Shown here in pieces: positions 13,911-21,613 of a DNA stretch of 64,000 nucleotides. The position numbers and the translations under genes are program-made. The notes below the pieces were generated by a model. It saw only the letters and a program-made list of their open reading frames with translations, did no database searches and was not told where the DNA came from. The number at the start of each line of letters is the position of its first letter. Position 1 is the first letter of the stretch. The stretch is from NCBI RefSeq assembly GCF_944324505.1, contig NZ_CALUWO010000003.1:1-64000 (forward strand). Reading direction: 5' to 3'. The DNA is from an uncultured Desulfovibrio sp. (GTDB lineage Bacteria; Desulfobacterota; Desulfovibrionia; Desulfovibrionales; Desulfovibrionaceae).

Positions 13911-14208
13911 ACGCTTTCTGCGCGAATGTGACATTGCGGCCATGCTGGGTACATCCCCCGGTGTGGCCGCTTCCATTCTGGCCGGCAAGGGGATTCACCC
14001 CATAGACTTCGGAGTAGGGCGCGGACGCGGCAGGCGCTGGCTGGAGTCTGCTGTGCAGCAGGCCATGCTTGAAATGCACGCCGCAGCACAGCCCAAAAAG
14101 CGTACCTCGGCTGCGCGCCCAGCGGCAGCGCCTCGCCGTGTGGCGACGCTTGCCACCATGTCCGCTAGTGATCTGTACCGATTGACCCAAGCCGGGTGTG
14201 TCCAGTAG
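13903..14208 (+). CDS. Probable excisionase / recombination directionality factor
   Basis: 101 residues. The N-terminus FLRECDIAAMLGTSPGVAASILAGKGIHPIDFG is like a MerR/Xis-type winged helix that chooses a DNA site, followed by GRGRGRRWLESAVQQAM and an Ala/Pro/Lys-rich tail. It sits 45 bases upstream of the integrase on the same strand, the usual xis-int order. AlpA-like regulators have the same fold, so the excision role is inferred from context. Confidence 0.6.
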   Translation: MPERFLRECDIAAMLGTSPGVAASILAGKGIHPIDFGVGRGRGRRWLESAVQQAMLEMHAAAQPKKRTSAARPAAAPRRVATLATMSASDLYRLTQAGCVQ

Positions 14209-14253
14209 CCTGTCTTCGGGCACATTTGGCTCATGCTGAAAGGAGGTATCAGC

Positions 14254-15357
14254 ATGGCCATCCGAGAACGGAAGGGCCGCGCGTCGCCGTGGCAATGCTA
14301 CTGGAATAACCCGCTGACCGGAAAACGCGAGTGCGCAAACTTTGCCACTCAGCAGGAGGCGGAAAAGCACGACTCCCTCATCAAGCATCGCATAAAGTTT
14401 GACAGGGAGTCGTTCAGGCAAGGAGAGGGGGAAGAGGAGGAAGAGCAACAGGCGCAGGATTTGACGCTTGAAGCCTGCTATCTTGCTTACCTCAAGGAAA
14501 AAAATTTTACCAAAGGAAGCCTTGCATGGCAAATTGGAGCCATGCGCTATCCGCTGCAAAAAATCGGCCTGCTGTCGGTGGCGAAGATCACTCGCAAGCA
14601 CCTTGAGCAGCTCAAGGCTGAAATGCTGGCGATGCCGGTCAAGTCTGCCACGATTCGCGGCAGGCTTTCCGTGCTTCGTACAGTGCTTCGCTGGTGTGTC
14701 GAAAGGGGGTTTTGCGATCCTGTCCGGTTCCCCAAGCTGCCCCCAGCGCAGTATGAGAAGTTTGTGCCGCCAACGCCTGCGGAGCTTGCGGCCATAATGG
14801 AATGCGCCGCTCCACATATCGTGCGGACGGTCATCCTGGGGGCGCAGTGTGGCGTCCGTGTCGGGCCGTCAGAGCTGTTCGTTTTGACGTGGGATGATGT
14901 AGACCTTGCGCGAAAAGTCGTGCACGTCCACGGGGCAAAAAAGAATCACAGCGCGCCGTGGCGGGAGGTGCCCATACGGGAGGGCCTGCTGCCACTGTTC
15001 AGGCAGTGGTGGCAGGAGGATGCTGCGGATGGAGTGCCATATCTCATCCACCACAACGGAAAGCCAGTGGGAAGCATCAAGACCGCATGGGCGCAGGCTC
15101 TGCGTCGGGCGGGGATCACGCGGCGGATACGTCCGTATGACCTGCGCCACTTTTTTGCGACCGAGCTTATAGCCGGAGGAGTGGATATAGGCACCGTGGC
15201 AAAGCTCATGGGGCACAGCTCCCCGGCCATGATCCTGATGCACTATCAATACGTAATGGACGGTCAAAAACGGGCGGCCGTGGAAGCCCTGCCGGAGCTG
15301 GCTCATGTGCCCAAGTCCATGTGCCCAAAAGAAAAGGCTCTTACCGAGCGTCAGTAA
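14254..15357 (+). CDS. int: Tyrosine-recombinase integrase
   Basis: 367 residues from 14254, preceded by AAAGGAGGT. An N-terminal arm-binding region is followed by a core-binding SAM-like domain (about 70-165) and the catalytic domain with Arg202 (CGVRVGPSELFVLTWDDVD), Arg298 in YDLRHFFAT (Tyr295 replaces the usual His), His321 (LMGHSS) and the nucleophile Tyr331 (MHYQYV). The stop lies 14 bases from tRNA-Arg, so the integrase gene ends at its own attachment site, as is common for tRNA-targeting phages. Confidence 0.95.
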   Translation: MAIRERKGRASPWQCYWNNPLTGKRECANFATQQEAEKHDSLIKHRIKFDRESFRQGEGEEEEEQQAQDLTLEACYLAYLKEKNFTKGSLAWQIGAMRYPLQKIGLLSVAKITRKHLEQLKAEMLAMPVKSATIRGRLSVLRTVLRWCVERGFCDPVRFPKLPPAQYEKFVPPTPAELAAIMECAAPHIVRTVILGAQCGVRVGPSELFVLTWDDVDLARKVVHVHGAKKNHSAPWREVPIREGLLPLFRQWWQEDAADGVPYLIHHNGKPVGSIKTAWAQALRRAGITRRIRPYDLRHFFATELIAGGVDIGTVAKLMGHSSPAMILMHYQYVMDGQKRAAVEALPELAHVPKSMCPKEKALTERQ

Positions 15358-15371
15358 GAGCCTGAAATATT

Positions 15372-15415
15372 TGGCGCGCCCGGGAGGATTCGAACCCCCG
15401 GCCAAGAGCTTAGAA
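15372..15415. other. Candidate attachment site in the 3' half of tRNA-Arg
   Basis: The 3' half of the tRNA, from CCA to the anticodon loop, is where tyrosine integrases of this kind usually recombine. The integrase stop is 14 bases away. The partner copy should lie at the far end of the prophage left of this window, so the exact core cannot be read here. Confidence 0.5.
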
Positions 15416-15448
15416 GGCTCCTGCTCTATCCACCTGAGCTACGAGCGC
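15372..15448 (-). tRNA. tRNA-Arg(TCT), prophage integration target
   Basis: On the minus strand, acceptor GCGCTCG pairs with CGGGCGC. The anticodon loop CTTCTAA gives anticodon TCT. The T loop TTCGAAT is standard, discriminator G and CCA are encoded (CCA complement at 15372-15374). The 3' end faces the integrase gene. The gene is intact on the chromosome side, so the phage supplies or restores the 3' end on insertion. Promoter at 15458-15486. Confidence 0.95.
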
Positions 15449-15457
15449 ACTGTTTGG

Positions 15458-15486
15458 TTTATACGGGGCAAGGCAGGGGCCGTCAA
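15458..15486 (-). promoter_or_regulatory. Promoter of tRNA-Arg
   Basis: On the minus strand TTGACG (15481-15486) and TATAAA (15458-15463) are separated by exactly 17 bases, ten bases upstream of the tRNA 5' end. This is close to the sigma-70 consensus. Confidence 0.7.
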
Positions 15487-15516
15487 GAGCGGGAAAGGGG
15501 GGGGCATGCTTTTTGC

Positions 15517-15545
15517 TTGAGCCTGACGCAGGCGCGGGATACCAT
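15517..15545 (+). promoter_or_regulatory. Possible promoter of the polyphosphate kinase gene
   Basis: TTGAGC (15517-15522) and TACCAT (15540-15545) are 17 bases apart and lie 60 bases upstream of the start at 15607. Four of six bases match in each box, so the call is tentative. Confidence 0.35.
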
Positions 15546-15606
15546 AAGGCCGCAGTTTCGGTCGGATTGTGGTGCCCGGCATTCCCGGGCCAAACTGGAG
15601 GTACGT

Positions 15607-17148
15607 ATGTTTGAGTCTGCCGCGCTGGGGCGCACGTGTGATGACAAGGAATACGCAGAGACCATGCAGTCCCTGCGCATGCGCCTTTTTGAGGCGCAGC
15701 GTCAGTGCCTGGCACGCAAGATACCTGTGCTGGTGACCATTGCTGGTCTGAGCGGGGCAGGTCGTGGGGCTGTGGTCAATCTGCTGTCGGAATGGATGGA
15801 CAGCAAGCACATCCACAATGATGCCTTCTGGATGGAAACGGATGAAGAGCGTCTGCGTCCCCCCCTGTGGCGCTACTGGCGCAAGCTGCCCGCAGCGGGC
15901 GAGATAGGGGTCTTTCTGGGGGGCTGGTATGGACCGGCTGTCCGGCTGCATTGCTGCGGCGAGCTGACGGACAGCGACTTTTTGTCCCGTTTGCACCGCG
16001 TGCGGGGGCTGGAAGCCAGTCTGGCGGATTCGGGCATGGCCATTGTCAAGCTCTGGCTGCATCTGGACAAGGCCACCTACGATCTGCGCCATCAGCATCG
16101 CCTGGCCCATAAGGAAGATTATCACTTCACGCCATACGACAAAAAGACAGCCGGCAATTATGACGGGCTTGTGGCCTCCATCACCACGGCCATCACCCAG
16201 ACCGACCGCCCTCAGGCCCCCTGGACCATCGTGGATGCGGCGGATGCCAATTACCGCAATCTGTCCGTGGCACAGGCCATCATTGCGGGCATGGAACGCG
16301 CCATGGCGGCACAGGATGCCAAGGCGGCCCGCGTGAAGCAGGAAAAGGACGGTGCGGCGTCCACCGTGCAGGAGGGCCTCATTTCCACGCTGGATGCCAT
16401 AGACCTGGGCATTTCGCAGGAGCCGCAGCACTATCGCAAGACGCTGGCCGCGCTGCAGGAAGAGCTGTACGGCCTTACCTACCATGCCTATCAAAAGGGC
16501 ATTTCCAGTACGCTTATTTTCGAGGGCTGGGATGCCGCGGGGAAGGGCGGCGTCATCCGCCGGCTTACGGCAGGTGTGGATGCCCGCATTACCCGGGTCA
16601 TTCCCATCAGTGCGCCTTCCGATGAAGAGCTGGCTCATCATTACCTGTGGCGCTTCTGGCGGCACATTCCGCGGGCCGGCTTCCTTACCATTTATGACCG
16701 GTCCTGGTACGGGCGCGTCCTGGTGGAGCGGGTGGAAGAGCTGACCCCGCGGGAAGACTGGAGCCGGGCCTACGCGGAAATCAATCATTTTGAGGAGCAG
16801 CTTACGGAAAACGGCAATATCCTGCTCAAGTTCTGGCTGCACATTTCACCGGAAGAGCAGCTGCGCCGGTTCCGGGAACGGGAAGAAACCCCGTGGAAGC
16901 AGTACAAGATTACCAGCGAGGACTGGCGCAACCGGGAAAAGCGGGATGCCTATGTGCCGGCGGCGGATGAAATGTTCCTGCGCACCAGCACGTCCTATGC
17001 GCCATGGCACGTCATTGCCGCCGAAAACAAGAAGTATGCCCGCCTGGCCGTGTTGCGCTGTTACAGGGATGCCCTGCGGGCAGCTCTGGACAGGAGCGCG
17101 GAAAAGAAGCCGGCCGGCAGCAAGAAAAAACAGCGCAAGGGCAAGTAG
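15607..17148 (+). CDS. pap: Polyphosphate:AMP phosphotransferase (two-domain PPK2)
   Basis: 513 residues; the start at 15607 follows CTGGAGG. Two PPK2 domains in tandem are seen. The first (about 40-240) has a degenerate P-loop GLSGAGRG (47-54). The second (about 280-490) has the full Walker A GWDAAGKGG (307-315) and the lid motif DRSWYGR (364-370), so the C-terminal domain should be active. Two-domain PPK2 enzymes phosphorylate AMP to ADP using polyphosphate. The basic C-terminus may bind polyphosphate. It is just outside the prophage and convergent with the endonuclease gene. Confidence 0.88.
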   Translation: MFESAALGRTCDDKEYAETMQSLRMRLFEAQRQCLARKIPVLVTIAGLSGAGRGAVVNLLSEWMDSKHIHNDAFWMETDEERLRPPLWRYWRKLPAAGEIGVFLGGWYGPAVRLHCCGELTDSDFLSRLHRVRGLEASLADSGMAIVKLWLHLDKATYDLRHQHRLAHKEDYHFTPYDKKTAGNYDGLVASITTAITQTDRPQAPWTIVDAADANYRNLSVAQAIIAGMERAMAAQDAKAARVKQEKDGAASTVQEGLISTLDAIDLGISQEPQHYRKTLAALQEELYGLTYHAYQKGISSTLIFEGWDAAGKGGVIRRLTAGVDARITRVIPISAPSDEELAHHYLWRFWRHIPRAGFLTIYDRSWYGRVLVERVEELTPREDWSRAYAEINHFEEQLTENGNILLKFWLHISPEEQLRRFREREETPWKQYKITSEDWRNREKRDAYVPAADEMFLRTSTSYAPWHVIAAENKKYARLAVLRCYRDALRAALDRSAEKKPAGSKKKQRKGK

Positions 17149-17165
17149 GGCCGCACCGGGCAGCC

Positions 17166-17921
17166 TTACGGTGCGCAGCGCCGGGTAAGGAACGGATTGT
17201 CATTGCCCTGCAGGCGGGTAATGCGCCGGTTGCGCTCGCATTCCCAGCGGTCAGGGGGAAACAGCCTGTCCCAGGTCTGGAAGAGCTGCTCCTGCTGCCG
17301 GCTGAGGCGAAAGTGCGCATAGCTTGCCTGCATGTACAAGGCGGCACGGGCCACAATGCCCTTGGCCCTGTCCGGCGGTTCGGCATGGCGTCTGGCAATC
17401 TTCATGGCACAGAACGCAAAGGCCGGCGGCACACCCGGCAGCAGACGAAAGTCGAAGTTGGCGCGTGCGGCATTGATCAGCCCCAGTGCCGGAAAAAGAT
17501 TGTGCATGTCCGCCTGCATGCGCCGGTATTCCCGGCTGACCTTCTGGGCGCAGGCCCTGCCCCGGAAGGGGCGGCCCTGCCTGTCCCGGCAGCGGGGGTG
17601 ACCATGGCGCCATGCCGCGAAGTTGCGGCCAAAATGCTCCGCCGGAACGGCATGCTCCCACTCCACACGGGCGGCGCGGGGCAATGCCGCCGGCGGCCGG
17701 TACTGCACGGGAAGCGCTGCGATGCCGTTGTCCTGAAAGGGAATGCCGCAATAAAGGGTGCGGCGGTGATCCGCATAGACCGTATGGTGCAGCAGGCGTT
17801 TGGCCGTGGCCAGACTTTCGATGCGCTCATTGCCCGCTGCCGGACAGGTGGCGGGCAGGCACAGCGCCCACAGCAGCATGACCAACGGACAGAATACGCG
17901 ACAGAAAATATATAAATACAT
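17166..17921 (-). CDS. endA: Secreted endonuclease I
   Basis: About 251 residues. An N-terminal signal peptide is visible (about 1-30, ending PATCPAAG). The mature part shows WEHAVPAEHFG (88-98) and DMHNLFPALG (138-147), the His-metal nuclease motifs of the EndA/NucM/Vvn family, with paired Cys for disulfides. It would degrade DNA and RNA in the periplasm or outside. Start uncertain: 17921 is chosen to keep a full signal peptide, though no Shine-Dalgarno is visible; 17879 is the alternative. Divergent from tunR. Confidence 0.85.
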   Translation of the reverse strand: MYLYIFCRVFCPLVMLLWALCLPATCPAAGNERIESLATAKRLLHHTVYADHRRTLYCGIPFQDNGIAALPVQYRPPAALPRAARVEWEHAVPAEHFGRNFAAWRHGHPRCRDRQGRPFRGRACAQKVSREYRRMQADMHNLFPALGLINAARANFDFRLLPGVPPAFAFCAMKIARRHAEPPDRAKGIVARAALYMQASYAHFRLSRQQEQLFQTWDRLFPPDRWECERNRRITRLQGNDNPFLTRRCAP

Positions 17922-18066
17922 ATGAAATATTCTATTTATAAGCGCGTGTCCTGTCCAGTCGTCCGCCAGACAGGGCAGACAGGGCAGACAGCACGGCCGG
18001 GCGGGTACCACCAGCACGCCGTCATGCGGCAGGCGGTGGTGGCCGGCCCGGAAAGGAAGGAACGGC

Positions 18067-19050
18067 GTGTCCTGCCTGTCGCGTGAAATGCTGGAGGCGC
18101 TTTCCCTGCGCTGGGAGGCCTGGGAGGGCGAGGCCACCACACCGGGCCGGCGGGTGACGCGCGCCAGGCTCCATCTGGCCTTTCTGCTGGTGCGCTATGG
18201 CGGCCTGCGCCTGGGGGAGGTGCTGGGGCTGGATGCCCGCCGGGCGGTGGATACCGTGACCGGCATGCTGCATGTTCCCGGTCCCAATGCGCGCGACGTG
18301 CTGCTGCCCATGAGCTGCATGCGTCATGTGCGGCGCCTGCTGAGCCTGCCGGAGGCGGCGCAGCCGGATTTTCTGGTCATGGACGAGGGCTTTTTGCGCA
18401 AGAAATTCTATGCCGTGGCCGCCTCGCTGGGGATTGCGCCTGCCCTGGCCGGGCCGCGCGCCCTGCGTCATGCCCGGGGGCTGGAGCTTTTGTCGCTGCA
18501 TGTGCCCCTGGGACTGGTGCAGAAGTTTCTGGGCCAGCAGAAACCGTCGCAGGTGGTGGCCTTTCTGGATTTTGCGGACGGGGCGGCCCGTCGCATGCTG
18601 CGGGAACAGGCCCGCCGGCGTCTGCCGCATCTTTCCGGTGAGGAGGACAATCTTTTTGTGGGCATGGTCACCGGCCTTGCCGTGGGCATGCGCGTGGCCG
18701 AGGTGGAGGTGACCACCTTTGCCGACATGCGCCTGGTGGCACGCTGCGATCTTGCCCTGTTGCAGCGCTTGGAGCTGCACGAAAATCAGGTTATAAGCGT
18801 ACACGTCGCGTCGGAGGAAATCGTTCTGACGACAGAGCCGGTAAGCACCTCGCTGGGCAATATGGTCCGGGGCACGGTCTCCAGTCTGCATGCCGACAGG
18901 GTGGAGTGCTTTGTGGGGGTGGATCTGCCCGACGGTACTGTCCTGCGGGCCACGCTGGAAAGTGCCGCTGTGGAAGGTCTGCATCTCTATGAGGGCCGCC
19001 GGGTCTATGCCCTGTTTTCGTCACGTGCCGTCCGGCTGTGCGACGAGTAG
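18067..19050 (+). CDS. tunR: TunR-like tungstate-responsive regulator
   Basis: 327 residues from GTG at 18067 after AAGGAAGG. The N-terminal part (about 30-185) has the fold signatures of a tyrosine recombinase catalytic domain, GGLRLGEVLGLD (45-56) and RALRHARGLELL (131-142), but LGQQ stands where LGH is expected and no nucleophilic Tyr follows. It would therefore bind DNA without cutting. Two TOBE/Mop-like domains follow (about 196-260 and 264-325). This architecture is that of TunR, which controls tungstate and molybdate genes in sulfate reducers. tupABC follows 47 bases downstream. Confidence 0.85.
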   Translation: MSCLSREMLEALSLRWEAWEGEATTPGRRVTRARLHLAFLLVRYGGLRLGEVLGLDARRAVDTVTGMLHVPGPNARDVLLPMSCMRHVRRLLSLPEAAQPDFLVMDEGFLRKKFYAVAASLGIAPALAGPRALRHARGLELLSLHVPLGLVQKFLGQQKPSQVVAFLDFADGAARRMLREQARRRLPHLSGEEDNLFVGMVTGLAVGMRVAEVEVTTFADMRLVARCDLALLQRLELHENQVISVHVASEEIVLTTEPVSTSLGNMVRGTVSSLHADRVECFVGVDLPDGTVLRATLESAAVEGLHLYEGRRVYALFSSRAVRLCDE

Positions 19051-19097
19051 ATATTGGTCCGCCATGCAGACGGATCGCAGACAAAGGAGTCGCGTTT

Positions 19098-19919
19098 ATG
19101 ATACTGCTTCGCAACCTGGCCCTTGGCCTTGTGGTTGCCGGCGCTCTGGTCGTTCCGGCCCGGGCGGCGGAAACCCTCATGATGGCTACCACCACCAGTA
19201 CGCAGGATTCCGGACTGCTGGAATACCTCAACCCCGCCTTTGAGAAAGAGACGGGCATCGATCTGAAGTGGGTGGCGGTGGGAACCGGCAAGGCCCTGGA
19301 AATTGCCAAGAACTGTGATGCCGATGTGCTGCTGGTGCATGCCCCGGCGGCGGAAAAGAAATTTGTGGCCGAAGGGCACGGCATTGATCGCCGTCAGATC
19401 ATGTACAATGATTTCGTGCTGGTCGGTCCTGTGGCTGATCCCGCTGCCGTGGGGGGCAAGACCACGGCCCAGGCCCTTGCGGCCATTGCCGCCGCCAAGG
19501 CGCCCTTTGTCAGCCGCGGTGACGAATCCGGTACGCACAAGGCCGAAAAGGCGCTGTGGAAGGCCAGCAATCTTTCGCCGGACAAGGAATCCTTCTACAT
19601 TTCCGCCGGTCAGGGCATGATGGCCACCCTGAATATGGCTGCCGAAAAGAAGGGCTATGCGCTGACGGACCGCGGAACGTGGATCAAGTTCGCCAACAAG
19701 CAGGGCAGCAAGAATCCTCTGCGCATTGTGGTGGAGGGCGACAAGGCCCTGTTCAATCAGTACAGCGTCATCACCGTCAATCCGGAGCGCTGCCCCCGTG
19801 TAAAGAAGAGTGCGGCCAAGACCTTTGAGGATTGGTGGGTCAAGCCCGAAACCCAGAAGCGCATTGCCGACTACAAGCTGGAAGGCAAGCAGCTCTTCTT
19901 CCCCAACGCGGGCAAGTAA
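19098..19919 (+). CDS. tupA: Tungstate ABC transporter, periplasmic binding protein
   Basis: 273 residues; start at 19098 behind AAAGGAG. A signal peptide of about 23 residues ends in PARAA. The mature start has MMATTTSTQDSGLLEYL, the TTTST-DSGLL oxyanion motif of TupA proteins. Later RGDESGTHKAEKALW is another ligand-loop signature. It captures tungstate in the periplasm for TupBC to supply formate dehydrogenase and other tungsten enzymes. A strong hairpin with T-run lies between tupA and tupB and should raise the tupA:tupB ratio. Confidence 0.9.
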   Translation: MILLRNLALGLVVAGALVVPARAAETLMMATTTSTQDSGLLEYLNPAFEKETGIDLKWVAVGTGKALEIAKNCDADVLLVHAPAAEKKFVAEGHGIDRRQIMYNDFVLVGPVADPAAVGGKTTAQALAAIAAAKAPFVSRGDESGTHKAEKALWKASNLSPDKESFYISAGQGMMATLNMAAEKKGYALTDRGTWIKFANKQGSKNPLRIVVEGDKALFNQYSVITVNPERCPRVKKSAAKTFEDWWVKPETQKRIADYKLEGKQLFFPNAGK

Positions 19920-19939
19920 GACGGACCGTCAGAAGGTCA

Positions 19940-19965
19940 GGGGGCGCCGCCGGCGCCCCCTTTTT
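19940..19965 (+). terminator. Intercistronic terminator/attenuator between tupA and tupB
   Basis: GGGGGCGCC (19940-19948), loop GCC, GGCGCCCCC (19952-19960), then TTTTT. The stem is nine perfect GC pairs. tupB starts only 11 bases later and has no visible Shine-Dalgarno, so tupB expression depends on read-through. Partial termination would favour the binding protein over the membrane parts. Confidence 0.8.
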
Positions 19966-19975
19966 GCAACCTGCC

Positions 19976-20671
19976 ATGGAATATCTTGCCGACGGTTTTC
20001 TGACAGCGTTCACGCTTTTGCTGCACATGGATGATGCCACCAGAGCGGCCATAGGCGCCACGCTGCTGTCCACCACCTATGCCATGACCGCCGCGCTTCT
20101 GCTGGGTCTGCCGCTGGGCTTCTGCCTGGGCTACTGCCAGTTTCCGGGCCGGCGTTTCCTGCGCCTGGTGTCCGATACGCTGCTGGCCTTTCCCACGGTG
20201 CTCATCGGTCTGCTGGTCTATGCCTTCATCACCTATCGCGGTCCGCTGGGGCAGTGGGGGCTGCTGTTCACGCTGCCGGGCATGGCCATCGGGCAGGCCG
20301 TGCTGGCGCTGCCCATTGTGGTGTCGTGGGTGGCCCAGGCGGTGGAAGGGCTGGACCCGCGCTGCCGTGAAACCCTGCTGACGCTGGGCGCCCGTCCGTC
20401 TCAGCTGGCCCGTCTGACCCTCTGGGAATGCCGCTATGCCATCGGCATGGTCTGTGTGACGGCCTTTGGACGGGTCATTACCGAAGTGGGCATCGCCATG
20501 ATGCTGGGCGGCAATATTCGCTATGCCACCCGCACCATGACCACAGCCATTGCGCTGGAAACCAGCAAGGGGGAATTCGGGCAGGGCATTGCCCTGGGGC
20601 TTGTGCTGCTGTTTCTGGCGTTTCTGGTCAATGTGACCCTGGCCTTTTTCCGGCGGAGGGGAAGCACGTGA
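19976..20671 (+). CDS. tupB: Tungstate ABC transporter permease
   Basis: 231 residues starting MEYLADGFLTAFTLLL. Five to six hydrophobic helices are visible, with the permease loop EGLDPRCRETLLTLGARPSQL (about 123-143), the EAA-type contact for the ATPase. It carries tungstate across the inner membrane with TupC. No ribosome site is seen upstream of 19976, right after the hairpin. The stop overlaps the GTG of tupC (GTGA). Confidence 0.9.
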   Translation: MEYLADGFLTAFTLLLHMDDATRAAIGATLLSTTYAMTAALLLGLPLGFCLGYCQFPGRRFLRLVSDTLLAFPTVLIGLLVYAFITYRGPLGQWGLLFTLPGMAIGQAVLALPIVVSWVAQAVEGLDPRCRETLLTLGARPSQLARLTLWECRYAIGMVCVTAFGRVITEVGIAMMLGGNIRYATRTMTTAIALETSKGEFGQGIALGLVLLFLAFLVNVTLAFFRRRGST

Positions 20672-21345
20672 GTCTCCTGTACGAGGGGCACGATCTGGTG
20701 CAGCGCTATGACGGGCGCGAGGCCCTGCGCCTTTCCTGTCTGGAAGTGGAGGAGGGCGAAAGCCTGGCCCTCACCGGCCCCAATGGCTGCGGCAAGTCCA
20801 CGCTGCTGCGTCTGCTGGCCTTTCTGGAACAGCCGGCGGCCGGCGTGCTGCGCTATGCGGGCAGCGCCACTCCCCGCATGGAAGTGACCCTGCTGTTGCA
20901 GGAAGCCTACCTGCTGCGGGCCTCCGTATACGACAATGTGACGCTGGGGTTGCGCCTGCGCGGCTGGCGCGGAGACCGGCGGGCAGCCTATGAAACGGCC
21001 ATGCGGGCCGTGGGCTTTGAACAGCCCCGGGATATGGCCGGACGAGGCCCGCGGGCGCTGTCCGGCGGGGAGCGGCAGCGGGTGGCGCTGGCCGCCCGTC
21101 TGTTGCTGCGGCCGCGGGTGCTGCTGCTGGATGAACCCACGTCCAGTGTGGATGCCCGCAGCGGGCGGGCCATTGTGGAGGCGGTGCAGCACTGCCTGCG
21201 CCAGGGCACCACGGTGATCTGTGCCACGCATGACCGCGCGCTGGTGGAGGCCCTGGCCGCACGGGAGCTGTCGCTGGGGCGTGACTGGCATGAAGGGCTT
21301 GAAATGAGCGGACAGGATCAGGGCACGCAGCCCCCCGCCGCGTGA
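20668..21345 (+). CDS. tupC: Tungstate ABC transporter ATPase
   Basis: 225 residues from GTG at 20668, four-base overlap with tupB and GGAGG upstream. Walker A GPNGCGKST (about 36-44), Q-loop LLLQEAYLLRA, signature LSGGERQRVALA (about 128-139), Walker B VLLLDEPTSSVD and a switch His in ATHDRALVEAL are all present. It powers TupB. Short for an ABC ATPase and without a regulatory tail, typical for TupC. The next 268 bases up to the potassium channel gene show no gene. Confidence 0.9.
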   Translation: MSLLYEGHDLVQRYDGREALRLSCLEVEEGESLALTGPNGCGKSTLLRLLAFLEQPAAGVLRYAGSATPRMEVTLLLQEAYLLRASVYDNVTLGLRLRGWRGDRRAAYETAMRAVGFEQPRDMAGRGPRALSGGERQRVALAARLLLRPRVLLLDEPTSSVDARSGRAIVEAVQHCLRQGTTVICATHDRALVEALAARELSLGRDWHEGLEMSGQDQGTQPPAA

Positions 21346-21613
21346 GACAGGGAATCTCCCTTCCGTCAGGGCGGGAGGAGCCGTGGTTCCGGGCGCGTTT
21401 GTGCCCCGGTGCATTCTGATGGAGCGTTGCGGCATGGGCAGCCGCCTGTCCTGACACTGGTGCGTGCCGGGCATGTACGGGTACCATGGTGCCATGGCCG
21501 GGGCCTCATGTTCCGCAGGCCGGTATGCGCAGCCCGGGCGGTCCGGTATGGCGCTGGCAGGAAGGCAGGGCCATTGCCCTGCGGGTTGTGGGGCCGCGGG
21601 CGTCCGCAGGGGG

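Larger units (their letters stand above)
1..15448. mobile_element. Right part of a temperate prophage at tRNA-Arg
   Basis: The region runs from the left window edge to the tRNA-Arg gene. It holds an integrase ending 14 bases from that tRNA, an excisionase-like gene, a LexA-type repressor with a divergent Cro-like gene, replication genes with an iteron-like origin, RecT/nuclease/RdgC, dUTPase and methylase genes, two phage tRNAs and many short early genes. No capsid, tail or lysis genes are seen, so they should lie left of position 1, as should the second attachment site. Gene spacing is tight and most early genes overlap or start within 20 bases. Nothing looks decayed, so it may still be inducible; that is inference. 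Confidence 0.9.
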
